DNA from: JAUXIQ01 sp030620925 [NCBI: Nitrospinota bacterium] | GTDB lineage: Bacteria > JAUXIQ01 | Reading direction: 5' to 3' | Assembly (NCBI GenBank): GCA_030620925.1 | Contig: JAUXIQ010000173.1 | Coordinates: 1-5,156, forward strand | DNA: 5,156 bases | Shown: one piece after another, positions 1 to 4,409 of the stretch | How positions within the stretch are numbered: position 1 is the stretch's first letter | Layout: each line of letters opens with the position of its first letter | Notes under the pieces: model-generated | The model's database searches: none | Told to the model about the DNA's origin: nothing | Seen by the model: only the letters and a program-made list of their open reading frames with translations | Made by a program: the position numbers and the translations under genes

Positions 1-1440
1 ATCGCAGGTAGATCAAAGCACTTTTACAGTATATTCGAAAAGATGAAGCGCCAGGATATAAGCTTCGAGGAAGTTTACGATCTTGTGGGTATCCGCGTCA
101 TCGCTTTTGCAATGCCCGACTGCTATACAATACTGGGTCTGGTTCATTCGCTGTGGAAACCGATCCCCGGCCGGTTCAAGGATTATGTCGCCCTGCCGAA
201 ATCGAACATGTACCAATCCTTGCACACCACGGTTATTGGGCCTGAAGGACAGCGCGCCGAGTTTCAGATACGAACCGAGGAGATGCACAAGATAGCCGAG
301 GAAGGCTTCGCCTCTCACTGGCAATACAAGGAAGGCAAGGCCACAGAAGATCAATACCAGGACAAGATAAACTGGCTGAGGCAGCTCCTCGAATCGCAGC
401 AGGAGTTGAAAGACCCCCGGGAATTTCTGGAGGCGGTGAAGATAGACCTCTTCCCCGATGACGCATACGTTTTTACTCCCGCCGGGGATGTAAGGAGGCT
501 TCCCAGGGGCTCCACCATTATAGATTTCGCTTACCTGATCCATACGGATATCGGCCATAAATGTTCCGGTGCCCGGGTCAACGGCCGGATGGTACCCTTG
601 AAATATGAGCTCAAGAACGGCGACCGGGTGGAGGTGATCACTTCTCCCAACCACAAACCCAGCAGGGATTGGCTGAACATCGTTAAGACTTCCCGGGCCA
701 GAACCAAGATTAAAGCCTGGCTCAAAGCCGAGCAGAGGAAATGGAGCGTGGCTCTCGGGAAGGAGTTGGCCGAGAAAGAGCTCAAGCGGCATCATGTTAA
801 CATCAGCAAAATCATAGGCTCGGAAAAGTTTCAGGAAACCGTCAACAGGTTCGGGTTCAGCGCCGAGGAGGACCTGCTGGCGGCCATCGGCTACGGCAAG
901 CTGTCAGTGCTTCAGGCGTTCAAGCCCTATCTCCCCGAAAAGGCCGCTCCCCCCAAAAAGAAAGTCCAACAACCCGAAAAACCGCTGGATGGCACGGGAA
1001 TAAGGGTGGGTGGACTGGAAAACGAAAACATAATGGTGCGCATTGCCAAATGTTGCAGCCCCGTTCCGGGGGACGACATAGTGGGATTTATCACCAGGGG
1101 CCGGGGCCTTTCGGTGCACTCGGTGGATTGTCCCAGCGTGCACATGCTTGAATACGACTCCGAGCGCATGATAAAAGTGGAATGGGAAACGGATAAAGAG
1201 AACACTTATTCGGTTAAAATCTATGTGGTTACGTGGGACAAGGCGGGCCTTCTGGCCAAGATAAGCTCGGCTATCGCTTCCAGGGGAGTGGACATAAGAG
1301 AGGCCAACGTGGAGACCAGGGACGACAAAAAGGCATACCTCCATTTCATCATAGAAATAGCTGACCTCTCGCACTTGAAGCAAGTGCTCTCGTCCATAAG
1401 TAAGATTGAAGGGGTGTTGAGTGTGAAGAGGGGCCCCTGA
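1..1440 (+). CDS. rel: Rel/SpoT-family (p)ppGpp synthetase/hydrolase, 3' part (5' end outside window)
   Basis: This is the C-terminal 479 residues of a long RelA/SpoT homolog, the cytosolic enzyme that makes (and in bifunctional members degrades) the stringent-response alarmone (p)ppGpp. The reading frame is open from the first base and begins inside the synthetase domain (GRSKHFYSIFEKM), so the ATG at 43 is internal; the HD hydrolase domain should lie upstream. Counting from the window edge, the synthetase shows D27 in YDLVGIR, RFKDY at 58-62, NMYQSLHTTVIGP at 69-81 and EFQIRT at 87-92. A TGS domain follows at about 148-210, a helical part, the zinc-finger/RIS-like segment with AKCCSPVPGDDIVG at about 349-362 and HSVDCPS, and an ACT domain at about 403-477. 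The RFKD motif is the form typical of bifunctional Rel/SpoT; monofunctional RelA carries ExDD. Without the HD domain in view, relA versus spoT naming stays open. The downstream neighbour rpmB is convergent. Confidence 0.96.
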   Translation: MAGRSKHFYSIFEKMKRQDISFEEVYDLVGIRVIAFAMPDCYTILGLVHSLWKPIPGRFKDYVALPKSNMYQSLHTTVIGPEGQRAEFQIRTEEMHKIAEEGFASHWQYKEGKATEDQYQDKINWLRQLLESQQELKDPREFLEAVKIDLFPDDAYVFTPAGDVRRLPRGSTIIDFAYLIHTDIGHKCSGARVNGRMVPLKYELKNGDRVEVITSPNHKPSRDWLNIVKTSRARTKIKAWLKAEQRKWSVALGKELAEKELKRHHVNISKIIGSEKFQETVNRFGFSAEEDLLAAIGYGKLSVLQAFKPYLPEKAAPPKKKVQQPEKPLDGTGIRVGGLENENIMVRIAKCCSPVPGDDIVGFITRGRGLSVHSVDCPSVHMLEYDSERMIKVEWETDKENTYSVKIYVVTWDKAGLLAKISSAIASRGVDIREANVETRDDKKAYLHFIIEIADLSHLKQVLSSISKIEGVLSVKRGP

Positions 1441-1449
1441 GGGCCCCTC
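1428..1449 (+). other. Hairpin spanning the rel stop codon
   Basis: A perfect 9-bp GC-rich stem (GAGGGGCCC with GGGCCCCTC) closes on a four-base loop CTGA that contains most of the rel stop codon. No U-tract follows, so it does not fit a classical intrinsic terminator. It could protect the 3' end or pause polymerase before the convergent rpmB unit. Rho-dependent or read-through termination of rel remains possible. Confidence 0.5.
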
Positions 1450-1465
1450 CTCTGAGTGTCGGCGT

Positions 1466-1514
1466 AAAAAAAAGGCGCCTGCCCTCAATAGAAAATATGG
1501 GATCGGGAGGCGCC
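1466..1514 (-). terminator. Intrinsic terminator of rpmB
   Basis: Read on the minus strand, GGCGCCTCCC and GGGCAGGCGCC pair as a 10-bp stem with one bulged base and a loop of about 20 nt. Eight consecutive T follow (1473 to 1466). The hairpin begins three bases after the rpmB stop codon. The orientation of the T-run assigns it to rpmB and not to rel. Confidence 0.82.
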
Positions 1515-1517
1515 TGA

Positions 1518-1709
1518 TTAAGCTACTCTAGTAACCTTCCCCGAACGCAGGCATCTGCTGCATACCTTGACCCTGCGGGGTTTGCCGTCGATGATAACCC
1601 TCATTTTTTGAACGTTGGGATTCCATACCTTGCGGTTGACGTTATGGGCGTGGCTTATCTGTCGACCCACCTGAGGTCCTTTTCCGCATATATCGCACCT
1701 GTTAGCCAA
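1518..1709 (-). CDS. rpmB: 50S ribosomal protein L28 (bL28), TTG start
   Basis: This 63-residue protein is bL28 of the large ribosomal subunit. It starts [20 protein letters not shown] after the initiator, has the central block [15 protein letters not shown], and ends [14 protein letters not shown]. The two CxxC pairs (CDIC, CSRC) mark the zinc-binding (C+) type. Length is normal for the family. I place the start at TTG 1709-1707: it gives the family N-terminus M-A-N-R-C and lies 9 nt after a GGGAG Shine-Dalgarno sequence (1723-1719). An in-frame ATG two codons earlier (1715-1713) would be only 3 nt from that site. A much longer open frame continues upstream, but it runs antisense through the promoter and the neighbouring gene and is not part of L28. 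rpmB stands alone, divergent from the EF-Tu domain 2-like gene, with its own promoter and terminator. Confidence 0.96.
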   Translation of the reverse strand: MANRCDICGKGPQVGRQISHAHNVNRKVWNPNVQKMRVIIDGKPRRVKVCSRCLRSGKVTRVA

Positions 1710-1718
1710 TTCCATCCA

Positions 1719-1723
1719 CTCCC
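1719..1723 (-). promoter_or_regulatory. Ribosome binding site that decides the rpmB start
   Basis: GGGAG on the minus strand is 9 nt from the TTG codon and only 3 nt from the ATG six bases upstream. The spacing favours initiation at TTG, which also gives the family-typical MANRC N-terminus. Confidence 0.65.
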
Positions 1724-1735
1724 GTAAGTAAGATA

Positions 1736-1765
1736 TTGCCAAATGTGTTAAACTTTCCATATAAT
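1736..1765 (+). promoter_or_regulatory. Sigma-70-type promoter of the EF-Tu domain 2-like gene
   Basis: TTGCCA (1736-1741) and a consensus TATAAT (1760-1765) are 18 bp apart on the plus strand. The start site would be near 1772, giving a leader of about 64 nt. That leader holds a small hairpin (1810-1822, ACTTC/GAAGT) just upstream of the Shine-Dalgarno sequence. Five of the six -10 bases are shared with the rpmB promoter on the opposite strand. Confidence 0.65.
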
Positions 1766-1789
1766 AGCACCCACGGTTCTCTATTTCAA
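1761..1789 (-). promoter_or_regulatory. Sigma-70-type promoter of rpmB
   Basis: On the minus strand TTGAAA (1789-1784) and TATTAT (1766-1761) are separated by exactly 17 bp. Transcription should start near 1754, leaving a leader of about 45 nt before the TTG start. The -10 overlaps the -10 of the divergent promoter on the other strand. Confidence 0.75.
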
Positions 1790-1835
1790 ACAAAATGTAT
1801 TCTGGATTCACTTCCAGGAAGTCGGGAGGTGTCCC

Positions 1836-2096
1836 ATGGCGGAAAAGAGCATAGGGCGGGTGGTCAAGTATTTCTCCAAGGCGGGAGCCGCTGCCATTGA
1901 ACTGGAGAGAGAAAACCTCAAAATCGGTGATACCGTGGTCTTCAGAGGGCATACCACCGATTTCACCCAGACCATCGATTCCATGCAGGTAGACAACCAG
2001 CCCATAGAGGAAGCGAAGCCCGGCGATTCTGTAGGCATCAAAGTCAGCGAGCGAGTCCGCCCGCACGATGAGGTGTTAAAGGTAATCCCCGATTAA
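1836..2096 (+). CDS. EF-Tu domain 2-like small protein (translation elongation factor-like)
   Basis: An 86-residue protein that looks like a free-standing EF-Tu domain 2 (beta-barrel OB-like fold), with no GTPase domain. Characteristic pieces are [18 protein letters not shown] at 6-23, [20 protein letters not shown] at 28-47, [20 protein letters not shown] at 49-68 and a final [11 protein letters not shown]. The KxGD and EEAKPGDxVGI signatures match domain 2 of translational GTPases, where it helps bind aminoacyl-tRNA or the ribosome. Databases usually call such stand-alone proteins 'translation elongation factor-like'; I know of no established function. GGAGGT (1825-1830) lies 5 nt before the ATG. 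There is no signal peptide or membrane segment, so it should be cytosolic. Divergent pairing with rpmB is consistent with a translation-linked role, but this is inference. Confidence 0.85.
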   Translation: MAEKSIGRVVKYFSKAGAAAIELERENLKIGDTVVFRGHTTDFTQTIDSMQVDNQPIEEAKPGDSVGIKVSERVRPHDEVLKVIPD

Positions 2097-2102
2097 TAAC
2101 AC

Positions 2103-2120
2103 CGGGCGACCATACGCCCG
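2103..2120 (+). other. Short hairpin after the EF-Tu domain 2-like gene
   Basis: A 6-bp stem (CGGGCG/CGCCCG) with a six-base loop lies seven bases after the stop codon. No T-run follows, so termination is unlikely. It may be a processing or stability element between two co-transcribed genes. Confidence 0.35.
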
Positions 2121-2152
2121 CCTCATAAAACTATTAGAGAAAGGGTATCCCC

Positions 2153-3016
2153 GTGCCAAAGAAGAAGTGCGCCGCTTTACTGGCTGTTTCCACCCTTGCC
2201 ATATTCATGTTTCTGCCCCGGGTATGGGCCTGGGAAGCGAGAGGTTTCAGGACACCGGAGAGCGTCCTTGCCGACCCTGCCACCGGATACATCTACGTCT
2301 CCAACATCAACGGCTCGCCTACCGCGAAGGACGGTAACGGCTTCATATCCAGGCTGAACTCCGACGGATCTATAAAAGAACTCAAGTTTATCCGCGGAGG
2401 CGGTGCTTTTACGCTTAACGCACCCAAGGGCCTGGTCCTGGCCGGGGGTCTGCTCTACGTGACGGACATCACCCACGTGCTGGCCTTCAACCTCGAAGAT
2501 GGAACGATCGCCGCCGACATAAACCTTAAACCGCTGGGCGCTTCCTTCCTGAACGACCTGGCCGCCGACGCAGAGGGAAACCTCTATGTCTCGGATACCG
2601 CCACCAACTCCATCTTCCTGATCAAAACCGCGGCGGGGAACGAGGTCAGCCTGTTTATACGGAATAAAAGGCTGAGGGGACCTAACGGGCTGGCGATCCA
2701 TCCGGTAACGGGAGATATTATCGTGGCCAGTTTCAGCGGGGGCCGGCTCCTTAAGATCAAAGGAGGGGGAGTCACGCAGCTGGAGGTGGGCAGACGCTTT
2801 GAAAATCTTGACGGCGTAGATTACGACAGCGAAGGCAACATCTATTTCTCCGACTTCGGCGCCGGGGTGGTCTATAAAGTGGGGCAGAACGGGAAGGCGG
2901 TTGCTGTGGACAAGAGGCTGAACAGCCCTGCGGACATCTTTGTAGACAAAGTGAATAACATCCTTCTGATACCCGATTTTTCCGCAAACCGGGTGAAAGC
3001 CATCCCTCTTAAATGA
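2153..3016 (+). CDS. Secreted SMP-30/NHL-type six-bladed beta-propeller protein
   Basis: A 287-residue exported protein starting at GTG, with AAGGG (2141-2145) 7 nt upstream. Residues 1-26 form a signal peptide: KKK n-region, hydrophobic stretch ALLAVSTLAIFMFL, likely cleavage after VWA-26. The mature part shows six similar blades, each with an opening like PESVLADPATGYIYVSN, APKGLVL..LLYVTD, LNDLAADAEGNLYVSD, GPNGLAIHPVTGDIIVAS, LDGVDYDSEGNIYFSD and SPADIFVDKVNNILLIPD. Aligned by eye to SMP-30/gluconolactonase, E36, N134, N178 and D220 fall where that family has its divalent-metal ligands (E18, N103, N154, D204 in the mammalian enzyme), so a metal-dependent lactone hydrolase is possible. A non-catalytic binding propeller fits equally well. 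It is probably co-transcribed with the deacetylase 30 bp downstream. Specific substrate unknown. Confidence 0.85.
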   Translation: MPKKKCAALLAVSTLAIFMFLPRVWAWEARGFRTPESVLADPATGYIYVSNINGSPTAKDGNGFISRLNSDGSIKELKFIRGGGAFTLNAPKGLVLAGGLLYVTDITHVLAFNLEDGTIAADINLKPLGASFLNDLAADAEGNLYVSDTATNSIFLIKTAAGNEVSLFIRNKRLRGPNGLAIHPVTGDIIVASFSGGRLLKIKGGGVTQLEVGRRFENLDGVDYDSEGNIYFSDFGAGVVYKVGQNGKAVAVDKRLNSPADIFVDKVNNILLIPDFSANRVKAIPLK

Positions 3017-3021
3017 GGGAT
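3002..3021 (+). other. Hairpin over the propeller gene's stop codon
   Basis: A perfect 7-bp stem (ATCCCTC/GAGGGAT) with a six-base loop spans the TGA at 3014-3016. No T-run follows. Lying between two closely spaced genes, it might tune expression of the downstream deacetylase, but it could also be incidental. Confidence 0.4.
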
Positions 3022-3046
3022 ATCAACCTGAAGAGGACGGAACGTC

Positions 3047-3847
3047 ATGTGGAAGGACAATAAAAGGTGCGCAGTAGGTCTATCTTTCGATTTCGACGCC
3101 GAATCCCTCTGGATGGGGAACTACCGGTATGATTACCCCGCCGTGCTGGCCCGCGGCGAATACGGGGCCAGGGCCGGTCTGCCCAGGATTCTTAAAATTC
3201 TGGGGCGGCACGACGTCAAGGCCACCTTTTTCGTCCCCGGCTACACGGCGGAGAAATACCCTCACCTCATTCAGCAGATTCATGAACAAGGCCACGAGTT
3301 GGGCCACCACGGCTACTTGCACGAGAACCCGGGCAAATGTCTGCCGGATGAGGAGCGGGAGATCATCCAGAAGGGTATCGACTGCCTGAAGGATATTACC
3401 GGCTACGCCCCCGTTGGCTACCGCATCCCCAGCGGCGTGCACAGCCCCCAAACGCTGGAGCTGCTGCTGGAGTTCGGCTTCCAGTATGAGAGCAGTATGG
3501 TGGCCGACGACACGCCTTACATGCTCGATGTCGGGGACGGCGGCGCAAAGATGCTGGAGATTCCCTTTAGCTGGGAGCTGGACGACGCCCCCCACTTCTT
3601 GTTCCGCCAGAAGCCTTACCAGACGGGGATGTCCAGCCAGTCAAAGGTCTACGAAATATGGGCCGCCGAGTTCGAGGTCTGCTACCAGGAGGGAGGTTAC
3701 TACGGCCTCACCTGCCACCCCCAGGTGATCGGCCGCCGACACCGCGCCCAGATGTACGATAAGCTTCTAGCCTTCATCAAAAGCTTCCCCGACGTCTGGA
3801 TCGCTACCCATATAGATATCGCCCGCCACATCCTGGACTCGCAATAG
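3047..3847 (+). CDS. Polysaccharide deacetylase family protein (NodB fold, PuuE/HpPgdA-like)
   Basis: A 266-residue carbohydrate esterase 4/NodB-type protein, a metal-dependent hydrolase that removes acetyl or related groups from amides. The usual motifs are in order: LSFDFDAES (D15, D17) for base and metal ligand, KATFFVPG at 58-65, GHELGHHGYLHENP with H88 and H92 as metal ligands, GYRIPSG with R126, and LTCHPQ with catalytic H224. The HGYxHENP block and the long insert near 22-45 resemble the cytoplasmic branch that includes HpPgdA and the allantoinase-like PuuE proteins, whose natural substrates are often not peptidoglycan. There is no signal peptide or membrane anchor, so cytosolic action is expected. 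GAGGA (3033-3037) precedes the ATG by 9 nt. It is the last gene of the likely unit with the propeller and is followed by a strong terminator. Substrate unknown. Confidence 0.92.
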   Translation: MWKDNKRCAVGLSFDFDAESLWMGNYRYDYPAVLARGEYGARAGLPRILKILGRHDVKATFFVPGYTAEKYPHLIQQIHEQGHELGHHGYLHENPGKCLPDEEREIIQKGIDCLKDITGYAPVGYRIPSGVHSPQTLELLLEFGFQYESSMVADDTPYMLDVGDGGAKMLEIPFSWELDDAPHFLFRQKPYQTGMSSQSKVYEIWAAEFEVCYQEGGYYGLTCHPQVIGRRHRAQMYDKLLAFIKSFPDVWIATHIDIARHILDSQ

Positions 3848-3863
3848 AGCGAACAGTCAGATA

Positions 3864-3883
3864 CCCGCCCATTCATGGGCGGG
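3864..3883. repeat. Inverted repeat after the deacetylase gene
   Basis: A perfect 8-bp stem (CCCGCCCA/TGGGCGGG) with loop TTCA lies 16 bp after the deacetylase stop. Only a weak T-rich stretch (GATTTTC) follows ten bases later. It may assist the true terminator 20 bp downstream or be part of the hairpin cluster. Confidence 0.5.
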
Positions 3884-3901
3884 AGTGTCATGATTTTCAC
3901 G

Positions 3902-3931
3902 AACCCCCGGACTTGTCCGGGGGTTGTTTTT
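3902..3931 (+). terminator. Strong intrinsic terminator of the propeller-deacetylase unit
   Basis: A perfect 10-bp stem (AACCCCCGGA/TCCGGGGGTT) with loop CTTG is followed by GTTTTT. It lies 54 bp after the deacetylase stop codon and should end plus-strand transcription there. Confidence 0.9.
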
Positions 3932-3959
3932 GTAGAGACAATTCATGAATTGTCTCTAC
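3932..3959. repeat. Perfect 28-bp palindrome with GTAG/CTAC ends (REP-like)
   Basis: The sequence GTAGAGACAATTCA is followed immediately by its exact reverse complement, giving a gapless 28-bp palindrome. It abuts the T-run of the terminator. GTAG at one end and CTAC at the other match the head signature of the other inverted repeats nearby. It is far longer than chance allows and looks like a dispersed palindromic repeat. Symmetry makes its strand undefined. Confidence 0.75.
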
Positions 3960-3999
3960 GAGTGGTTGTACTTTACATGTTACTCTGGTTACTAGAGTC

Positions 4000-4020
4000 T
4001 CCCTCCCTTGACGGGAGGGA
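4000..4020. repeat. Inverted repeat TCCCTCCC/GGGAGGGA
   Basis: An 8-bp perfect stem with loop TTGAC. Its right arm runs into the first copy of a 29-nt direct repeat. No T-run follows. It belongs to the hairpin cluster of this intergenic region. Confidence 0.55.
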
Positions 4021-4046
4021 TTAAGGGAGGGTGATCAAGGGTGACC
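4018..4046 (+). repeat. 29-nt direct repeat, copy 1
   Basis: This copy reads GGATTAAGGGAGGGTGATCA and continues AGGGTGACC. Copy 2 at 4145-4173 matches 27 of 29 bases. In both copies a hairpin begins at or just after the end of the repeat, which suggests that a larger repeat-plus-hairpin unit was duplicated and then diverged. Confidence 0.7.
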
Positions 4047-4065
4047 ATCCCGCGGAAAGCGGGAT
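4047..4065. repeat. Inverted repeat ATCCCGC/GCGGGAT
   Basis: A perfect 7-bp stem with loop GGAAA follows directly after direct repeat copy 1. It has no GTAG head and no T-run. Confidence 0.5.
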
Positions 4066-4080
4066 ATAACCCGCCCAACT

Positions 4081-4104
4081 GGGGCGTATGCGATACGCCC
4101 CTAC
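4081..4104 (-). repeat. REP-like element: GTAG head plus 9-bp hairpin
   Basis: On the minus strand GTAG is followed at once by a perfect 9-bp stem (GGGGCGTAT/ATACGCCCC, sharing one G with the head) and a three-base loop CGC. A GTAG tetranucleotide beside a hairpin is the layout recognised by REP-associated tyrosine transposases. Confidence 0.65.
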
Positions 4105-4120
4105 AATCGCGCCTGTCCCG

Positions 4121-4136
4121 CCTGCCTCGGGGCAGG
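4121..4136. repeat. Inverted repeat CCTGCC/GGCAGG
   Basis: A 6-bp GC-rich stem with a TCGG loop lies between two REP-like elements. It is short but compact and is the weakest member of the cluster. Confidence 0.4.
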
Positions 4137-4144
4137 GGTGGAGG

Positions 4145-4173
4145 GGATTAAGGGAGAGTGATCAAGGGCGACC
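4145..4173 (+). repeat. 29-nt direct repeat, copy 2
   Basis: This copy differs from copy 1 (4018-4046) at two positions: G to A in GGGAGAGTGATC and T to C in AGGGCGACC. The second change extends pairing in the hairpin that overlaps its end (4166-4184). The copies start 127 bp apart. Confidence 0.7.
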
Positions 4174-4188
4174 GCCGGTCGCCCCTAC
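4166..4188 (-). repeat. REP-like element: GTAG head plus 8-bp hairpin
   Basis: On the minus strand GTAGG precedes a perfect 8-bp stem (GGGCGACC/GGTCGCCC) with loop GGC. It has the same head and first stem bases as the element at 4081-4104 but different inner arms. Heads conserved with compensating arms are typical of a palindromic repeat family. Confidence 0.65.
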
Positions 4189-4198
4189 CCTGGCTCTT

Positions 4199-4216
4199 GT
4201 AGGAGCGGTATCCCGC
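4199..4216 (+). repeat. REP-like element GTAGGAGCGGTATCCCGC
   Basis: GTAGGA followed by a short stem GCGG/CCGC with loop TATC. The GTAGGAGCGG start is like REP sequences seen in many proteobacterial genomes. It points opposite to the two minus-strand elements, so this and 4166-4188 are arranged tail to tail in the manner of a BIME. The hairpin is short and the call is tentative. Confidence 0.45.
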
Positions 4217-4343
4217 AGCAGTCGGAATCGCGATTAAGCCATACCGTGCACGGTGGGTTTATTTGCTGAGGGTTCATGAGCGGCGGGTGAGCTTGTTGGC
4301 GAATATGCTTATTAGCCCGTCGAGCGTGATGCAATCCATAATT
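4217..4343. other. Intergenic stretch without recognisable gene
   Basis: This is the rest of the 562-bp gap between the deacetylase and the repeat-protein gene. I see two small palindromes, AATCGCGATT (4226-4235) and ACCGTGCACGGT (4243-4254), and no convincing coding sequence. The only open frame here (starting ATG 4263, plus strand) runs through the minus-strand terminator and the 3' end of the opposite gene, has no Shine-Dalgarno sequence and resembles nothing. Confidence 0.6.
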
Positions 4344-4375
4344 AAAAAGGCAGGGCCATATCGGCCCTGCCTTTT
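4344..4375 (-). terminator. Intrinsic terminator of the repeat-protein gene (bidirectional shape)
   Basis: A perfect 13-bp stem (AAAAGGCAGGGCC/GGCCCTGCCTTTT) with a five-base loop lies 35 bp past the minus-strand stop codon. On the minus strand the right arm ends in five T. The A and T ends make it work in either direction, and a T8 run lies just beyond it on the plus strand, but no plus-strand gene needs it. Confidence 0.88.
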
Positions 4376-4409
4376 GGATATTTTTTTTCGGTGTCGCTTG
4401 TCGTTCAGA

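Noticed and set aside
13-795. 260-residue minus-strand open frame opposite rel
   Set aside because: It is a complement shadow of a clearly conserved Rel synthetase/TGS coding region.
1474-1514. Plus-strand terminator for rel
   Set aside because: On the plus strand the stem is followed by TGATTAAGC without a T-run; the T8 is on the minus-strand side only.
1525-1536. 12-nt identity (ACTCTAGTAACC) between the rpmB 3' end and the minus strand near 3987-3998
   Set aside because: One 12-mer match between strands is expected by chance in about 5 kb.
1710-2066. N-terminal extension of the rpmB frame to 182 residues
   Set aside because: The extension is antisense to the EF-Tu domain 2-like gene and crosses both promoters. 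L28 is normally about 60-80 residues and the family N-terminus is found at 1709.
3080-3728. Alternative frames of 86-171 residues inside the deacetylase gene on both strands
   Set aside because: They are low-complexity shadows in high-GC codons and overlap the motif-complete deacetylase.
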